NCBI RefSeq assembly: GCF_009910845.1
Contig: NZ_SIJB01000015.1
Span: 35,284-99,283 of the forward strand
Source: Chengkuizengella marina
GTDB taxonomy: Bacteria; Bacillota; Bacilli; Paenibacillales; KCTC-33759
Length of the DNA: 64,000 nt
Direction of reading: 5' to 3'
The position numbers and the translations under genes were made by a program. Every line of letters begins with the position of its first letter. Position 1 is the first letter of the stretch. The notes under the pieces were generated by a model. That model had not been told where the DNA came from. It saw only the letters and a program-made list of their open reading frames with translations, and made no database searches. This document shows, piece after piece, positions 45,487 to 55,589 of this stretch.

Positions 45487-46042
45487 AAAAAATAAATAAA
45501 GATAAAGACAATGATATATGTTTTAGGTTTTGTAACGAGTAAAAAACAGGCATTTTACTGAAGGATATAGGTATTATAAATGCAAATTGAATTATAAATA
45601 TTCAATATAGGGTAGCTTCCATAAAGAGTGAATCTAGTAATTCTCTTTTTATGAAGTCAATTGCTTTCTTTATTGGCAACCTAAAAGACAAGATATGATG
45701 TTCATCTGCCCAAATGGATATGGTAGTAATTTGCTAAACCATAAGGATATGGCTGTTATTTCAGAACAGGACGTTCTGATTCATCAATGATCAAAACAGG
45801 ACGTTTTGATGCAGACTGCGCTTTTACAGGTTTCGTGACATGATGTAAGTTTGTCTGCAATAGATGGGAAATGAGGTACTTTAAAAACAAACCCGATATC
45901 TTCTTAGATACAAAATTATTATATAGAATATCACGAATTTTAAAATGATACAATAGATACTATTGGAAAGAGTGTGTATTAAATGTGAACCCGTGTGTTT
46001 ATTGGAGTCTCATATCGTATGTATTTCAAATTGCACCAACCT
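45487..46042 (-). other. Long gltB-gsaB intergenic region
   Basis: About 550 bp without a convincing gene. A minus-strand TATAAT-like box at 45573-45578 may belong to the gltB promoter. A 65-codon minus-strand frame (45756-45953) has no clear ribosome-binding site and mainly reads through the two hairpins at 45761-45810. I regard it as non-coding. Confidence 0.5.
45761..45810. repeat. Two adjacent hairpins with identical AGGAC loops and covarying stems
   Basis: Hairpin 1: TCAGAAC-AGGAC-GTTCTGA (45761-45779). Hairpin 2: ATCAAAAC-AGGAC-GTTTTGAT (45790-45810). The units repeat at a 30-bp period; the stem differs by a compensated G-C to A-T change while the loop is unchanged. Confidence 0.75.
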
Positions 46043-46089
46043 AAAAAACGAACTATTATAAGCGGTATTACTACAATAATTCGTTTTTT
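46043..46089. terminator. Terminator downstream of gsaB
   Basis: AAAAAACGAA(C)TATT pairs with AATAATTCGTTTTTT with one mismatch. On the minus strand it ends in CGTTTTTTAGG, suited to end the LCP-gsaB transcript. Confidence 0.8.
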
Positions 46090-46147
46090 ATAATTATATA
46101 ATGAAATTGTTAAGAGAGGATTAATTTATTGTCTGCATAAAAATGTT

Positions 46148-47458
46148 TTATCGCTTCATCTTGTTAAAGGTGTGTTGTACAGCATGTATTGTTTGATGAA
46201 TATCTTCTAAAGTATGAGCCATTGTGATGAACCAAGCTTCATATTTTGAAGGAGCTAAATGAATGCCTTCATTTAACATAAAATTGAAAAACTTAGAGAA
46301 TAATTCACTATCTGTATTTTGCGCATCTTCATAGTTTTTTATTTTATGATTGCAAAAATGAATTGAAAATGCACCGCCAATTTTATTGATGGTCAACTCT
46401 ATATTGTAATGCTCCGCTGCTTCTTGTACCCCACTGGTTAATGTATCTGCCAGATCATATAAATGTGGATAGGTTCCTTGTTGAGCTAGCACTTCTAAAC
46501 AAGCTATCCCTGCTGAAATGGAAGCGGGGTTTCCAGCCATCGTTCCTGCTTGATAGGCTGGCCCTAAAGGAGCAACTTGGTCCATAATTTCTTTTTTTCC
46601 ACCATAAGCCCCAATCGGTAATCCTCCGCCAATTATTTTACCCAGAGCAGTTAAGTCAGGTTCGATTGCTTTTTTATTTGGAAATAGATGATAATTCTGT
46701 GCAGCTCCATAATGAAAACGAAAGGCACTTATGACTTCATCGTAAATAACGAGAGCACCGGCTTGTCTTGCATATAAACAAAGTTTCTCTAAATATCCTG
46801 ATTCAGGTTCTACCATACCAAAGTTCCCAACAATCGGTTCAATCATGACAGCTGCTACGTCATCTCCCCATTGATCTAAAGCTTGTTTCAATGCTTCTAT
46901 ATCATTAAAAGGGACTGTGATGACTTCACTTGCAATGTTTGTCGTAATTCCAGCACTATCTGGAATACCAAGTGTAGAAGGGCCAGAACCTGCTGCAACA
47001 AGCACTAAATCTGAATGTCCATGATAACACCCTGCAAATTTAATCATTTTTCTTCTACCAGTAAAAGCTCTAGCTACACGAATTGTAGTCATAACGGCTT
47101 CAGTGCCTGAATTTACAAAACGAACCTTATCCATGGAAGGGATCGCTTGTTTAAGCATTTTTGAAAATTTATTTTCTAATTGTGTAGGAGTACCATATAG
47201 GGTTCCATTTTGTGCAGCTTTCGTAATCGCTTTTGTTACATGAGGGTGTGCATGCCCTAAAATAATTGGTCCATAAGCAGCTAAATAATCTATGTATTTA
47301 TTTCCGTCTACATCCCAGAAATAAGCACCTTCCGCTTTTTCCATAAATACAGGAGCACCACCTCCTACAGCTTTAAAAGAACGGGAGGGGCTATTAACCC
47401 CTCCAACAATGTGTTCTAATGCTTCTATATAATGTTGTTCAGAACGTTCTCGGTTCAT
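46148..47458 (-). CDS. gsaB: Glutamate-1-semialdehyde 2,1-aminomutase
   Basis: PLP/PMP-dependent conversion of glutamate-1-semialdehyde to 5-aminolevulinate, the tetrapyrrole precursor. The 436-aa protein shows [48 protein letters not shown] and the PLP lysine K274 in [16 protein letters not shown]. The [18 protein letters not shown] segment resembles the Bacillus paralogue GsaB rather than HemL, and a bcp gene lies nearby as in Bacillus subtilis. The ATG overlaps the stop of the upstream LCP gene (ATGA), so the two are translationally coupled. Confidence 0.92.
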   Translation of the reverse strand: MNRERSEQHYIEALEHIVGGVNSPSRSFKAVGGGAPVFMEKAEGAYFWDVDGNKYIDYLAAYGPIILGHAHPHVTKAITKAAQNGTLYGTPTQLENKFSKMLKQAIPSMDKVRFVNSGTEAVMTTIRVARAFTGRRKMIKFAGCYHGHSDLVLVAAGSGPSTLGIPDSAGITTNIASEVITVPFNDIEALKQALDQWGDDVAAVMIEPIVGNFGMVEPESGYLEKLCLYARQAGALVIYDEVISAFRFHYGAAQNYHLFPNKKAIEPDLTALGKIIGGGLPIGAYGGKKEIMDQVAPLGPAYQAGTMAGNPASISAGIACLEVLAQQGTYPHLYDLADTLTSGVQEAAEHYNIELTINKIGGAFSIHFCNHKIKNYEDAQNTDSELFSKFFNFMLNEGIHLAPSKYEAWFITMAHTLEDIHQTIHAVQHTFNKMKR

Positions 47459-48501
47459 GATCCTTCACTTCCTGCTTCTGCTTCATCTGATTCTAAATTT
47501 GTATCTTCATTTTCTTGTGGAACATCTTCTAAAGCAGCCTGCTCAAATAAGTCTTGAATATATTGTTGCATTTCAGTCTCATCCGTATCAAGGTACCATA
47601 TTCCATCAATTCTCTCGTCTCTTACATTGTTTGAAGGAGGTAATTGCTCCGTTTGAAATCCGTTGTCTTTGTGTTGGTAGACTAATGATCCTAACTTTAC
47701 CATTTCAGAAAATGTTAAGTTTGTTTCAATATAGGGCTCTACTTCTTCTAATGTTTTAGGTAAATTTATCAAATTGGTGAAAGTTAACATTTCATCCGAA
47801 ACTGCTTTTAATAAGTTTCTTTGTCTTTCTGTTCTGGAAAAATCTCCTTGTGCATCATAACGAAATCTTACATATTGCAATGCTTTCTTTCCGTCTAAAT
47901 GTTGTAAACCTTCTTTGAGGTTGATATCAAACTCTGGTCCATCAGCTCTACTTGTGTAATACATATCTTTTTCTACATAAAATTCTACCCCGCCAATTGC
48001 ATCAACTAGTTCAGTAAATCCTTCAAAATCTACATATACATAATATTGAATAGGTAAACCTGTAAAATTGCTTACGGTTTCCATCGCTAGATTTGGTCCA
48101 CCGAAAACTAAAGCAGCATTAATTTTAGTTCCCCAATGGTCAGGAATATCTACGTATGTATCACGTAAAATTGAAAATAAAAAGGCTTGTTTTGATTCAG
48201 GATCAAGAGAGAGTACCATCATCGTATCTGAACGAGGGACTTCATTTTCACTAAGACCTCTAGTGTCCCCACCTAATAATAAAATATTAACTCGTTCGTT
48301 TCCTTCCCATTCAGGTGGTTCATAAAATGCATCGCCTTCTTGGAACTTACTAAATGGTGAATCTTCACCTGCCTGCAGATTATTTGCGGTACTAACAATA
48401 GAACTAATGTAATAAGTTAAAAAAATGACAAGTGGAATGAATATAATGATAGATGTCCATAGAAGCTTTTTGTTTTTTGTCTTTGGTTTTTTAGTAACCA
48501 T
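47455..48501 (-). CDS. LytR-CpsA-Psr (LCP) family wall-polymer ligase
   Basis: Membrane-anchored LCP protein that attaches teichoic acids or other anionic polymers to peptidoglycan. After a short basic cytoplasmic tail there is one transmembrane helix (about 12-36), then the LCP domain: [78 protein letters not shown]. The C-terminal tail is acidic. I prefer ATG 48501 (AAAGGAC upstream); ATG 48522 is also in frame. The stop overlaps the gsaB start. Confidence 0.9.
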   Translation of the reverse strand: MVTKKPKTKNKKLLWTSIIIFIPLVIFLTYYISSIVSTANNLQAGEDSPFSKFQEGDAFYEPPEWEGNERVNILLLGGDTRGLSENEVPRSDTMMVLSLDPESKQAFLFSILRDTYVDIPDHWGTKINAALVFGGPNLAMETVSNFTGLPIQYYVYVDFEGFTELVDAIGGVEFYVEKDMYYTSRADGPEFDINLKEGLQHLDGKKALQYVRFRYDAQGDFSRTERQRNLLKAVSDEMLTFTNLINLPKTLEEVEPYIETNLTFSEMVKLGSLVYQHKDNGFQTEQLPPSNNVRDERIDGIWYLDTDETEMQQYIQDLFEQAALEDVPQENEDTNLESDEAEAGSEGS

Positions 48502-48710
48502 GTGATTAATTTGTCCTTTCATGTTGAACTATTCTTTTTATTATGCTTCATGTATGATATAAAGTAATCCTGTACTGACATCCTATTTATCTTTAGTTTT
48601 TATGTCTAAGTACTGGGATGTAAGACAAGATAGTCTTATCTAAAATTATGATGGAAAATGCTCAACATTTCAAGGCGTGCACTAGAAATACCAGAAATAG
48701 GAGAGTAATT

Positions 48711-49745
48711 ATGTCAGCAATTCATGTGAATCATCTTAGAAAAGTATTTAAAGTTCAGAAAAATAGAGAGGGTCTAAAAGGAGCATTCCAAGATCTATTC
48801 AAAAGACAATACAATCAAGTCGCTGCTGTAGACGACATAAGTTTTCAAATTCCAAGAGGAGAAATTTGTGGATACATTGGGGAAAATGGTGCTGGGAAAT
48901 CAACTACGATAAAAATGTTAACAGGTATTTTAGTTCCAAGTTCTGGACAAATTGAAGTAAATGGTATGATTCCATATAAAGATAGAGAGAAATTTGTTCG
49001 TGGTATAGGCGTTGTATTTGGACAAAGAAGTCAATTATGGTGGGATATTGGTGTAATTGAATCCTTCCAGTTGTTGAAAAAAGTGTATCGTGTACCTGAA
49101 AATGACTTTAAAATGCGTTTAGATGAAATTGTGGAACGATTACAATTATCTGAGATATTAAATCGACCAGTAAGAAAATTAAGCCTTGGTCAGCGTATGA
49201 GGTGTGAATTAGCGGCATCTTTATTACATAATCCGTCTATTTTATTTTTAGACGAACCTACAATTGGATTAGATATTGTAGTAAAAACAGAGATTAGAGA
49301 ATTTCTAAAAGAGATGAATCAAAAATATGAAACAACAATTTTATTAACGACACATGATTTACAAGATATTGAAGCGTTATGTTCACGTGTGATTATGCTC
49401 GATCAAGGCCATATTATTTATGACGGAGGTCTACAAAATTTAAAGGATAAATGGGGTAAGGGGAAGGAAGTTCATTTTCAATTTCAAAAAACTTATCCAT
49501 TATCTACCCTGCATGATTTAACGAAGGGATTAAATGTGAAGTGGTTTAAAGAAAATGAGTTGGCGGCAAAAGTGTGGATTCCACAAAATGAGGTAAATGT
49601 ATCTGATGTGTTAAGTAGAATCGTAGGGTTTACCGATATTAGTGATATTAAAATTTTTGAAACAAATACAGATGAGATCGTGAGAGAGATTTACAAATCA
49701 GGTTCTGCAGAAAAAGCAAAGGAAGTGGTTGCTTCCAATGTTTAG
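48711..49745 (+). CDS. ABC-2 type exporter ATP-binding protein
   Basis: ATPase of 344 residues. Walker A GENGAGKSTTIK, signature LSLGQRMRCELAASLL, Walker B ILFLDEPTIGLD and H-loop TTHDLQDIEA are all present, with a C-terminal extension of about 100 residues. The WWDIGVIESF stretch before the signature is typical of the ATPases paired with DUF990-type permeases. ATG 48711 follows GGAGAG; the frame is open from 48648. It starts a three-gene transporter operon with two different permeases. Substrate unknown. Confidence 0.92.
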   Translation: MSAIHVNHLRKVFKVQKNREGLKGAFQDLFKRQYNQVAAVDDISFQIPRGEICGYIGENGAGKSTTIKMLTGILVPSSGQIEVNGMIPYKDREKFVRGIGVVFGQRSQLWWDIGVIESFQLLKKVYRVPENDFKMRLDEIVERLQLSEILNRPVRKLSLGQRMRCELAASLLHNPSILFLDEPTIGLDIVVKTEIREFLKEMNQKYETTILLTTHDLQDIEALCSRVIMLDQGHIIYDGGLQNLKDKWGKGKEVHFQFQKTYPLSTLHDLTKGLNVKWFKENELAAKVWIPQNEVNVSDVLSRIVGFTDISDIKIFETNTDEIVREIYKSGSAEKAKEVVASNV

Positions 49746-50532
49746 TGCTTACATAGATATGATTCGAATTCGTTTTTTAATGATGTTAGCTTACCGAGTG
49801 AACTATTACAGCGGTATTATCATTTACGCGATTAATATTGGTGCGTATTATTTTTTATGGAAAGCCATTTACGGGGCAAATGAAACGTTAGGTGAATTTA
49901 CAGTGTTACAAATGACGACATATGTTGCAGTGTCCTGGATGGCAAGAGCATTTTATTTTAACAATTTGGATCGAGAAATTGCGAATGAGATCAAAGATGG
50001 AAGTGTTGCAGTCCAATTAACAAAACCTTATCCTTATTTGATTTTTAAAATGATGCAGGGTCTGGGGGAAGGATTATTTCGTTTATTGTTGTTTTCAGTA
50101 CCTGGAATGGTCATCGTAACCCTTATATTTCAAATAGAGCTGCCTACTCAATTTGACGTCTGGTTGATCTTTATGGTGATGATTTTTTTTAGCTTTTTAA
50201 TTAACTCTCAAATTAATTTATTAACAGGTATGTTTGCTTTTTTTGTGGAAAATAATGAAGGTTTAATGCGTTTTAAACGAATAGCTGTGGATCTTTTTTC
50301 AGGGTTAATTATTCCGATTTCCTTCTTCCCAGGTTGGGCTAAAGGGGTTTTAGAATGGCTTCCATTTCAAGCGATTACCTATTTACCTGCTTCAGTTTTT
50401 ACAAGGAGAGTCGTAGGTGATGCGATTTATAATGCATTTATAGTTCAGGTAATCTGGTTTTTATTTTTGAGTATTCCCATTTATGTCATTTGGAAAATGG
50501 CGAGACGGCGACTCGTTGTGCAGGGGGGGTGA
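49738..50532 (+). CDS. ABC-2 transporter permease, first subunit (DUF990-like)
   Basis: Membrane protein of 264 residues with about six hydrophobic segments. The N-terminal amphipathic start (FSAYIDMIRIRFLMMLAYRVNY...) and the ANEIKDGSVAVQLTKPYPY loop match the ABC2_membrane_6 family as I recall it. The ATG at 49738 overlaps the ATPase stop; TTG 49729 is an alternative. It forms a heterodimeric channel with the next gene by inference from context. Confidence 0.88.
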   Translation: MFSAYIDMIRIRFLMMLAYRVNYYSGIIIYAINIGAYYFLWKAIYGANETLGEFTVLQMTTYVAVSWMARAFYFNNLDREIANEIKDGSVAVQLTKPYPYLIFKMMQGLGEGLFRLLLFSVPGMVIVTLIFQIELPTQFDVWLIFMVMIFFSFLINSQINLLTGMFAFFVENNEGLMRFKRIAVDLFSGLIIPISFFPGWAKGVLEWLPFQAITYLPASVFTRRVVGDAIYNAFIVQVIWFLFLSIPIYVIWKMARRRLVVQGG

Positions 50533-50537
50533 GAAGA

Positions 50538-51323
50538 ATGTATTATACCTCAATTTTTACAGATTATTTTAAAACCTATTTGAAAACACGTATGACCTAT
50601 CGAGCTGATTTTTTGATTGAAGTAGTAACGGATTTATTATTTCAGCTAACCAATTTATTTTTTATATTAGTGGTTTTTTTACATACAAATTCTTTGGGTG
50701 GTTGGTCCATTTATGAAATGTTGTTTATATACGGGTACTTTATGATCCCCTATGGTGTATTTACTTGTTTCTTAAACCTATGGAGCTTTAATGAACGGTA
50801 TATTGTAAAAGGAGAAATGGATCGGATCTTAACGAGACCAGCACATAACTTAGTCCAGCTAGTTTTAGAAAACATGGATCCAGCTTCTTTATTTGGTTCT
50901 CTCACAGGGTTCATTATTATGGGATATGCATGGTTTCATCTTGATGTTTCTTTTGCTTGGTATGATCCATTTGTGCTCCAATTAATGGTAATGGGCTCAG
51001 TGCTGATTTATGGTGGAGTTTACATACTAATCACATCGTTATCTTTTTTTTCCGATTCACCAACAGGAATCACACCCATGATTTGGAACATACAAAACTA
51101 TGGAAGATACCCAGTTGATATTTATAATAAAGTAATTAAATTTACGTTAACATGGTTGCTGCCTTTTGCATTTGTAGGTGTATATCCAGCTTCTTTTTTC
51201 TTAGATAAAGATATTTCTCAAGGTTTTGCCTTGTTGACACCAGTAGTAGGAATTGTATTTTTTAGCATTGGAATAATAGTTTGGAATATAGGTGTAAATA
51301 GGTATAAGGGAGCGGGGTCTTAG
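50538..51323 (+). CDS. ABC-2 transporter permease, second subunit (DUF990-like)
   Basis: Membrane protein of 261 residues with about six hydrophobic segments and the family loop RYIVKGEMDRILTRPAHNLVQLVLENMDPASLFG, which mirrors the equivalent loop of the first permease. It starts 5 nt after the upstream stop. Two dissimilar permeases with one ATPase is the usual set-up for this exporter type. Confidence 0.88.
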   Translation: MYYTSIFTDYFKTYLKTRMTYRADFLIEVVTDLLFQLTNLFFILVVFLHTNSLGGWSIYEMLFIYGYFMIPYGVFTCFLNLWSFNERYIVKGEMDRILTRPAHNLVQLVLENMDPASLFGSLTGFIIMGYAWFHLDVSFAWYDPFVLQLMVMGSVLIYGGVYILITSLSFFSDSPTGITPMIWNIQNYGRYPVDIYNKVIKFTLTWLLPFAFVGVYPASFFLDKDISQGFALLTPVVGIVFFSIGIIVWNIGVNRYKGAGS

Positions 51324-51463
51324 AGACTTCTGAGTTGTGGGCAGATAAACTAGTGATTACTCTTATTCCTTCCACTTGCACAAAACGCAAAAGAGTAATT
51401 CACTAAGTTCATTACAGTGAGGATACAGAAGTCTTAGATCGATTAAAGTAAGGAAGGTTAAAA

Positions 51464-51643
51464 ATGTACGAATACAAATTTGTTGAAGCTAACCTTGGTG
51501 GATGGCTTTCTGATTCAACATATCAAGAAATAATTAATGAACATGCTAAAAAAGGATGGAAGTTTGTTCAAGTGTTACCTATAAGTTACAATGGTCATGG
51601 TAAACCAACTAAACATGAAATTATATTTGAAAGATTAGTATAA
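51464..51643 (+). CDS. DUF4177 small protein (59 aa)
   Basis: A 59-residue soluble protein beginning MYEYKFVEANLGGW, with EIINEHAKKGWKFVQVLP in the middle and a final EIIFERLV strand. This beta-alpha-beta-beta pattern is that of DUF4177, whose role is unknown. AAGGAAGG lies 6-7 nt before the ATG. It lies alone between the ABC-2 operon and the two-component system. Confidence 0.85.
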   Translation: MYEYKFVEANLGGWLSDSTYQEIINEHAKKGWKFVQVLPISYNGHGKPTKHEIIFERLV

Positions 51644-51764
51644 TCTTATACTGAAATCCTTAAACAACACATAAGTTGTTCATATTTAGTTCATATTACA
51701 CTGTTAAAATAAAACAAGTTATCCATAGATATGTTAATTAAGAAGAGTGAAAGGAGATTCCATC

Positions 51765-52439
51765 ATGGTTAAAGTTTTGGTTGCAGACGATGATGAAAGC
51801 ATTCGTCATCTTATTTCACTTTATCTAAGTAATGAAGGCTATATGATACTTGAAGCCAGTGACGGTAGGGAAGCCTTAAATATTTTAGGAAAAGAAAAGA
51901 TTAATCTTGCGATTATCGATATTATGATGCCTCATATAAACGGATGGGTATTATGTAAAGAGATTCGTGAGTTATACGAAATTCCTGTATTAATGGTAAC
52001 AGCTAAAGGTACTACAGAAGATAAAGTAAAAGGATTCGAATTAGGAACTGACGATTATTTAGTGAAACCTTTTGATCCTATGGAGTTAATTGTGCGAGTG
52101 AAAGCTTTGCTTAGAAGATATAAAGTGATGCACTCACAAATTATTAAAATCGGTGATATAGAAATGGATGCAAAAACGAAAAAAGTATCAATTAATGGGG
52201 ATGGTTTAACACTGCCATTAAAGGAGTTTGAGGTATTGTTTCAGTTAGCCAATTACCCTAATCAAATATTCACACGAGATCAACTGATCGAGCAAATATG
52301 GGGTTTGGATTATGAAGGAGATGACAGAACTGTAGATGTACACATCAAACGTTTAAGGCAAAGAATTAAAGAAAAAACGGATATGATACAAATTTCTACG
52401 ATTAGAGGTTTGGGATATCGCTTAGAGGTTATTTCATGA
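51765..52439 (+). CDS. OmpR/PhoB-family response regulator
   Basis: DNA-binding regulator of 224 residues. The receiver domain has acidic residues D8-D10, phospho-acceptor D52 in LAIIDIMMPHINGW, and the lysine in DDYLVKPFDP; the C-terminal winged helix (about 130-224) ends RTVDVHIKRLRQRI...TIRGLGYRLE. ATG 51765 sits behind AAAGGAG. The stop overlaps the kinase start (ATGA), so the two partners are coupled. Target genes are not evident. Confidence 0.93.
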   Translation: MVKVLVADDDESIRHLISLYLSNEGYMILEASDGREALNILGKEKINLAIIDIMMPHINGWVLCKEIRELYEIPVLMVTAKGTTEDKVKGFELGTDDYLVKPFDPMELIVRVKALLRRYKVMHSQIIKIGDIEMDAKTKKVSINGDGLTLPLKEFEVLFQLANYPNQIFTRDQLIEQIWGLDYEGDDRTVDVHIKRLRQRIKEKTDMIQISTIRGLGYRLEVIS

Positions 52440-53797
52440 GAAAATCTATTTATATTAGATATGCTTATTTGTTTATTGCTGCAGTATTAATTAGTTTGAT
52501 GATAGGTATATTAGCAGCCTATTATACTTTTTTCAGCCATTTCAAACAAAATTTAGATCAGCGTTTAATTGAAGTTGGGGAAGAGTTTAGGGAGATGTAT
52601 CAATCCACACCAAAAGAGGACATGGAATCGTTTTTTAATAACTCCACTTTGTTTACTTATCGTATAAATCTTTACGAAGAACATAATGAGATTGTTTCAT
52701 ATGGATCTAATTTTGATAATTATACCATTCTAAACGAAGATGTTGAACACGTGTTAAATGGAGAAATATTTAGTGCAGATACGGTGACTTGGTCAGATGA
52801 TCCAGCAGAACGTATTATTGGTTTGCCATTTGAAATTGATAATAAAAGGTACGCACTATTTATTTCACCTGATTTCCCAGAGGAATGGAATCAAATTAAA
52901 TATTTATTTCAAATTATTTTATTTACGATTTTGATTATAGGTAGTATTTTATTTAGCATTTCAGCTACTTATCTTGTAATCCCAATACGTAGATTAACAA
53001 AAGCAACAAAGGAATTAGCCAAAGGAAACTATGATGTGCAGATAAAACATCGTAGAAAGGATGAAATTGGTGATTTGATGGATAGCTTTAATCATATGAC
53101 ACAACAATTACAAAAACTTGAAACCATGAGACAAGAATTTGTTGGAAATGTATCTCATGAAATCCAATCTCCTTTAACTTCTATTCGAGGTTTTACAAAA
53201 GCAATAAAGGATAACTTAGTTAAAGAAGAGGATCGACATAAGTATTTACAAATCATTGAGGATGAGAGTAAAAGACTTTCAAAATTGAGTGAGGATTTAT
53301 TAAAGCTGGCTTCATTAGATTCTGAACATCATCCTTTTAACCCTAAAACTTATCATTTAGATGAGCAAATTAGAAAAGTTGTAGTTAAAAGTGAACCATT
53401 ATGGTCGGAAAAACAGTTAAAAATTGATTTGAATTTACCTAAAGTTACAATTCATGCAGATGAGTCCCAATTGGAACAGGTATGGATAAATCTGTTCACA
53501 AACAGTATTAGATATACACCTAATAACAATCATATATATATATCTTTATACAAGAGCGAATCCATTATTAAAGTTACTTTTAAAGATACGGGTATTGGGA
53601 TTAAAAGTGAAGATTTACAACATATTTTTGAACGTTTTTATAAAGCGGATAAAGCAAGAACTAGGTCATTTGGTGGAAATGGATTAGGTCTTTCTATTGC
53701 ACATAAAATTGTGTCCATCCATCAAGGTCAAATTAAGGTGGATAGTGAATTTGAAAAGGGAACTTCATTCACTGTGATATTACCTATAAGGCAATAA
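52436..53797 (+). CDS. Sensor histidine kinase
   Basis: Membrane kinase of 453 residues. A first transmembrane helix (about 8-30), an extracytoplasmic sensor region (31-158), a second helix (about 159-182), a HAMP domain (183-235), a HisKA domain with H241 in NVSHEIQSPLTSIRGF, and a HATPase domain with NLFTNSIRYTP, DTGIGI and GGNGLGLSIAHKIV. The SHEIQSP box replaces the usual SHELRTP but keeps the His-Glu pair. It pairs with the upstream response regulator. The signal is unknown. Confidence 0.93.
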   Translation: MRKSIYIRYAYLFIAAVLISLMIGILAAYYTFFSHFKQNLDQRLIEVGEEFREMYQSTPKEDMESFFNNSTLFTYRINLYEEHNEIVSYGSNFDNYTILNEDVEHVLNGEIFSADTVTWSDDPAERIIGLPFEIDNKRYALFISPDFPEEWNQIKYLFQIILFTILIIGSILFSISATYLVIPIRRLTKATKELAKGNYDVQIKHRRKDEIGDLMDSFNHMTQQLQKLETMRQEFVGNVSHEIQSPLTSIRGFTKAIKDNLVKEEDRHKYLQIIEDESKRLSKLSEDLLKLASLDSEHHPFNPKTYHLDEQIRKVVVKSEPLWSEKQLKIDLNLPKVTIHADESQLEQVWINLFTNSIRYTPNNNHIYISLYKSESIIKVTFKDTGIGIKSEDLQHIFERFYKADKARTRSFGGNGLGLSIAHKIVSIHQGQIKVDSEFEKGTSFTVILPIRQ

Positions 53798-53926
53798 TAT
53801 AAATTAATGCAAAACGTCATTTGGATTTGGATGGATAAAAACGGTATAATAGGATTAAAGTTACGGTATTAGCATATATGAATTGAAATTAGTTCTTTTC
53901 AATTACAATAAAAGGGAGTGAAGTCA

Positions 53927-54394
53927 ATGTCACAAGTAAAAGTTGGACAAGAAGTTCCAAATTTTACACTGCCTGCATCTAATGGCAAAGAAGTATCATT
54001 AAGTGATTTTCGAGGTAAAAACGTAGTCATTTATTTTTATCCAAAAGATATGACACCTGGATGTACGACTGAATCATGTGATTTCAGAGACTATCATGGG
54101 GATTATGAAAAGTTGAATACAGAAGTGATCGGTATCAGCCCCGATGATCTAAAATCACATGACAAGTTTATTGCAAAACATGATCTTCCATTTCTATTGT
54201 TGTCTGATGTAGACAAAAAGGTGTGTGAATTGTTCGGGGTTTGGGTTCTTAAAAAGATGTACGGCAGAGAATACATGGGTGTTGAACGTTCTACTTTCTT
54301 AATTAATGCAGATGGAATATTAATAAAAGAGTGGCGTAAAGTTAAGGTAAAAGAGCATGTTCAGAAAGTGTTAGAAGCTGTAAGAGAATTATAG
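53927..54394 (+). CDS. bcp: Thioredoxin-dependent thiol peroxidase (Bcp/PrxQ)
   Basis: Reduces hydrogen peroxide and organic hydroperoxides using thioredoxin. The 155-aa peroxiredoxin has the motif YFYPKDMTPGCTTESCDFRD with peroxidatic C46 and resolving C51 (CX4C), typical of the Bcp/PrxQ class. ATG 53927 follows AAGGGAGTGA. It lies a few kb from gsaB, as in Bacillus subtilis. Monocistronic, with its own terminator. Confidence 0.95.
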   Translation: MSQVKVGQEVPNFTLPASNGKEVSLSDFRGKNVVIYFYPKDMTPGCTTESCDFRDYHGDYEKLNTEVIGISPDDLKSHDKFIAKHDLPFLLLSDVDKKVCELFGVWVLKKMYGREYMGVERSTFLINADGILIKEWRKVKVKEHVQKVLEAVREL

Positions 54395-54430
54395 AAATAC
54401 ATTATAAATTTGAAAATAACATGGAAAAGA

Positions 54431-54478
54431 AAAGGATAGATGAAGCAGAGTTTCTGTTTTCTCTATCCTTTTTTTTTA
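54431..54478 (+). terminator. Terminator after bcp
   Basis: AAAGGATAGA pairs with TCTATCCTTT, with an inner AGCAGA/TCTGTT contribution, followed by a T9 tract. Confidence 0.92.
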
Positions 54479-54590
54479 ATTAAAAGCTTCTGTGGTTGGT
54501 CTCCTTTTTTCTTACGTTATAAAATACTAGAAAAGTGGAAATGATAGAAAAAAGAAGTGTATGTAATTGTAATAGAGGAGGTCTATAGCT

Positions 54591-55577
54591 TTGGATACAA
54601 GAGATACTTCTTCATTTCTATTTGAACAACCACAAGAAATGATAGAAAGAGTCATTCAAAACATAGAGAAAGTTATCATAGGGAAGAGAGATTCGATAGA
54701 AAAGGTATTAATTGCATTTATCAGTCAAGGGCATGTCTTAATTGAAGATATTCCTGGTGTAGGGAAAACAATGCTTGTCCGAGCATTGGCAAAATCAATT
54801 GATTGTTCTTTCAATCGCATCCAGTTTACTCCAGATTTATTGCCAACTGATATTACGGGAATTTCCATGTACAATCAAAAAACTAGAGACTTTGAATTTA
54901 GACCTGGACCTTTAATGTCCAACATTGTACTAGCTGATGAAATTAATCGTGCATCGGCAAAAACTCAATCTGCTCTGCTTGAAGCTATGGCAGAAAAAAG
55001 CTTAACCGTAGATAGAACAACGTACAAACTACCAGCTCCATTTCTAATTCTAGCAACACAAAATCCTTATGAATATGAAGGGACATACGTTTTGCCAGAG
55101 GCACAGATGGATCGATTTTTAATGAAAATTCACCTTGGATATCCTAGAAAAGAGCAGGAAGTAAGCATGTTAGAAAGAGTACAAAAAGATCATCCCATTG
55201 AAACATTAAAAACAGTGTTATTCAAAGAAGAAATAGTAGAATTACAAAAACAAGCAAAGTTGATTCACGTGGATGGTGCGTTAAGAGAATATATTGTGCA
55301 AATATCTGAAGCTACCCGTAGACATCCTCATTTATTGTTAGGTGTGAGCCCTCGTGCCTCAATAGATTTAATGAAAGCTTCTCAAGCTATAGCTTTAATT
55401 AGAGGTAGGAATTATGTTATTCCTGATGATATCAAAGAGCTGATTATACCTTTATTTGCTCATCGTGTGATGTTAAAGCAAAACTTAGATATGACAGATG
55501 TGAGTTCTACTTCAATTTTGATCAAATTAAGAGACGAGCTTCCAATACCAACATTAAAATATGTCTCATTAGGTTAG
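54591..55577 (+). CDS. MoxR-family AAA+ ATPase
   Basis: AAA+ chaperone-like ATPase of 328 residues. Walker A is IEDIPGVGKTM (about 51-61), Walker B is LADEINRA, and sensor 1 lies in LATQNPYEYEGTY. It starts at TTG behind GAGGAGGT with 9-nt spacing; no ATG alternative fits. It heads a MoxR-DUF58-transglutaminase operon, a set found widely and thought to assist assembly or maturation of membrane or extracytoplasmic proteins. The exact client is unknown. Confidence 0.92.
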   Translation: MDTRDTSSFLFEQPQEMIERVIQNIEKVIIGKRDSIEKVLIAFISQGHVLIEDIPGVGKTMLVRALAKSIDCSFNRIQFTPDLLPTDITGISMYNQKTRDFEFRPGPLMSNIVLADEINRASAKTQSALLEAMAEKSLTVDRTTYKLPAPFLILATQNPYEYEGTYVLPEAQMDRFLMKIHLGYPRKEQEVSMLERVQKDHPIETLKTVLFKEEIVELQKQAKLIHVDGALREYIVQISEATRRHPHLLLGVSPRASIDLMKASQAIALIRGRNYVIPDDIKELIIPLFAHRVMLKQNLDMTDVSSTSILIKLRDELPIPTLKYVSLG

Positions 55578-55589
55578 AAGGTTGAATCC

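Noticed and set aside
45500..45600. GlnR/TnrA box in the gltB upstream region
   Set aside because: The nearest match (TGTAACGAGT...AACA) is one base too long and lacks the required T; not convincing.
45756..45953. 65-codon minus-strand ORF between gltB and gsaB
   Set aside because: No clear ribosome-binding site; the repeated RPVL text at its end simply reflects the two hairpins.
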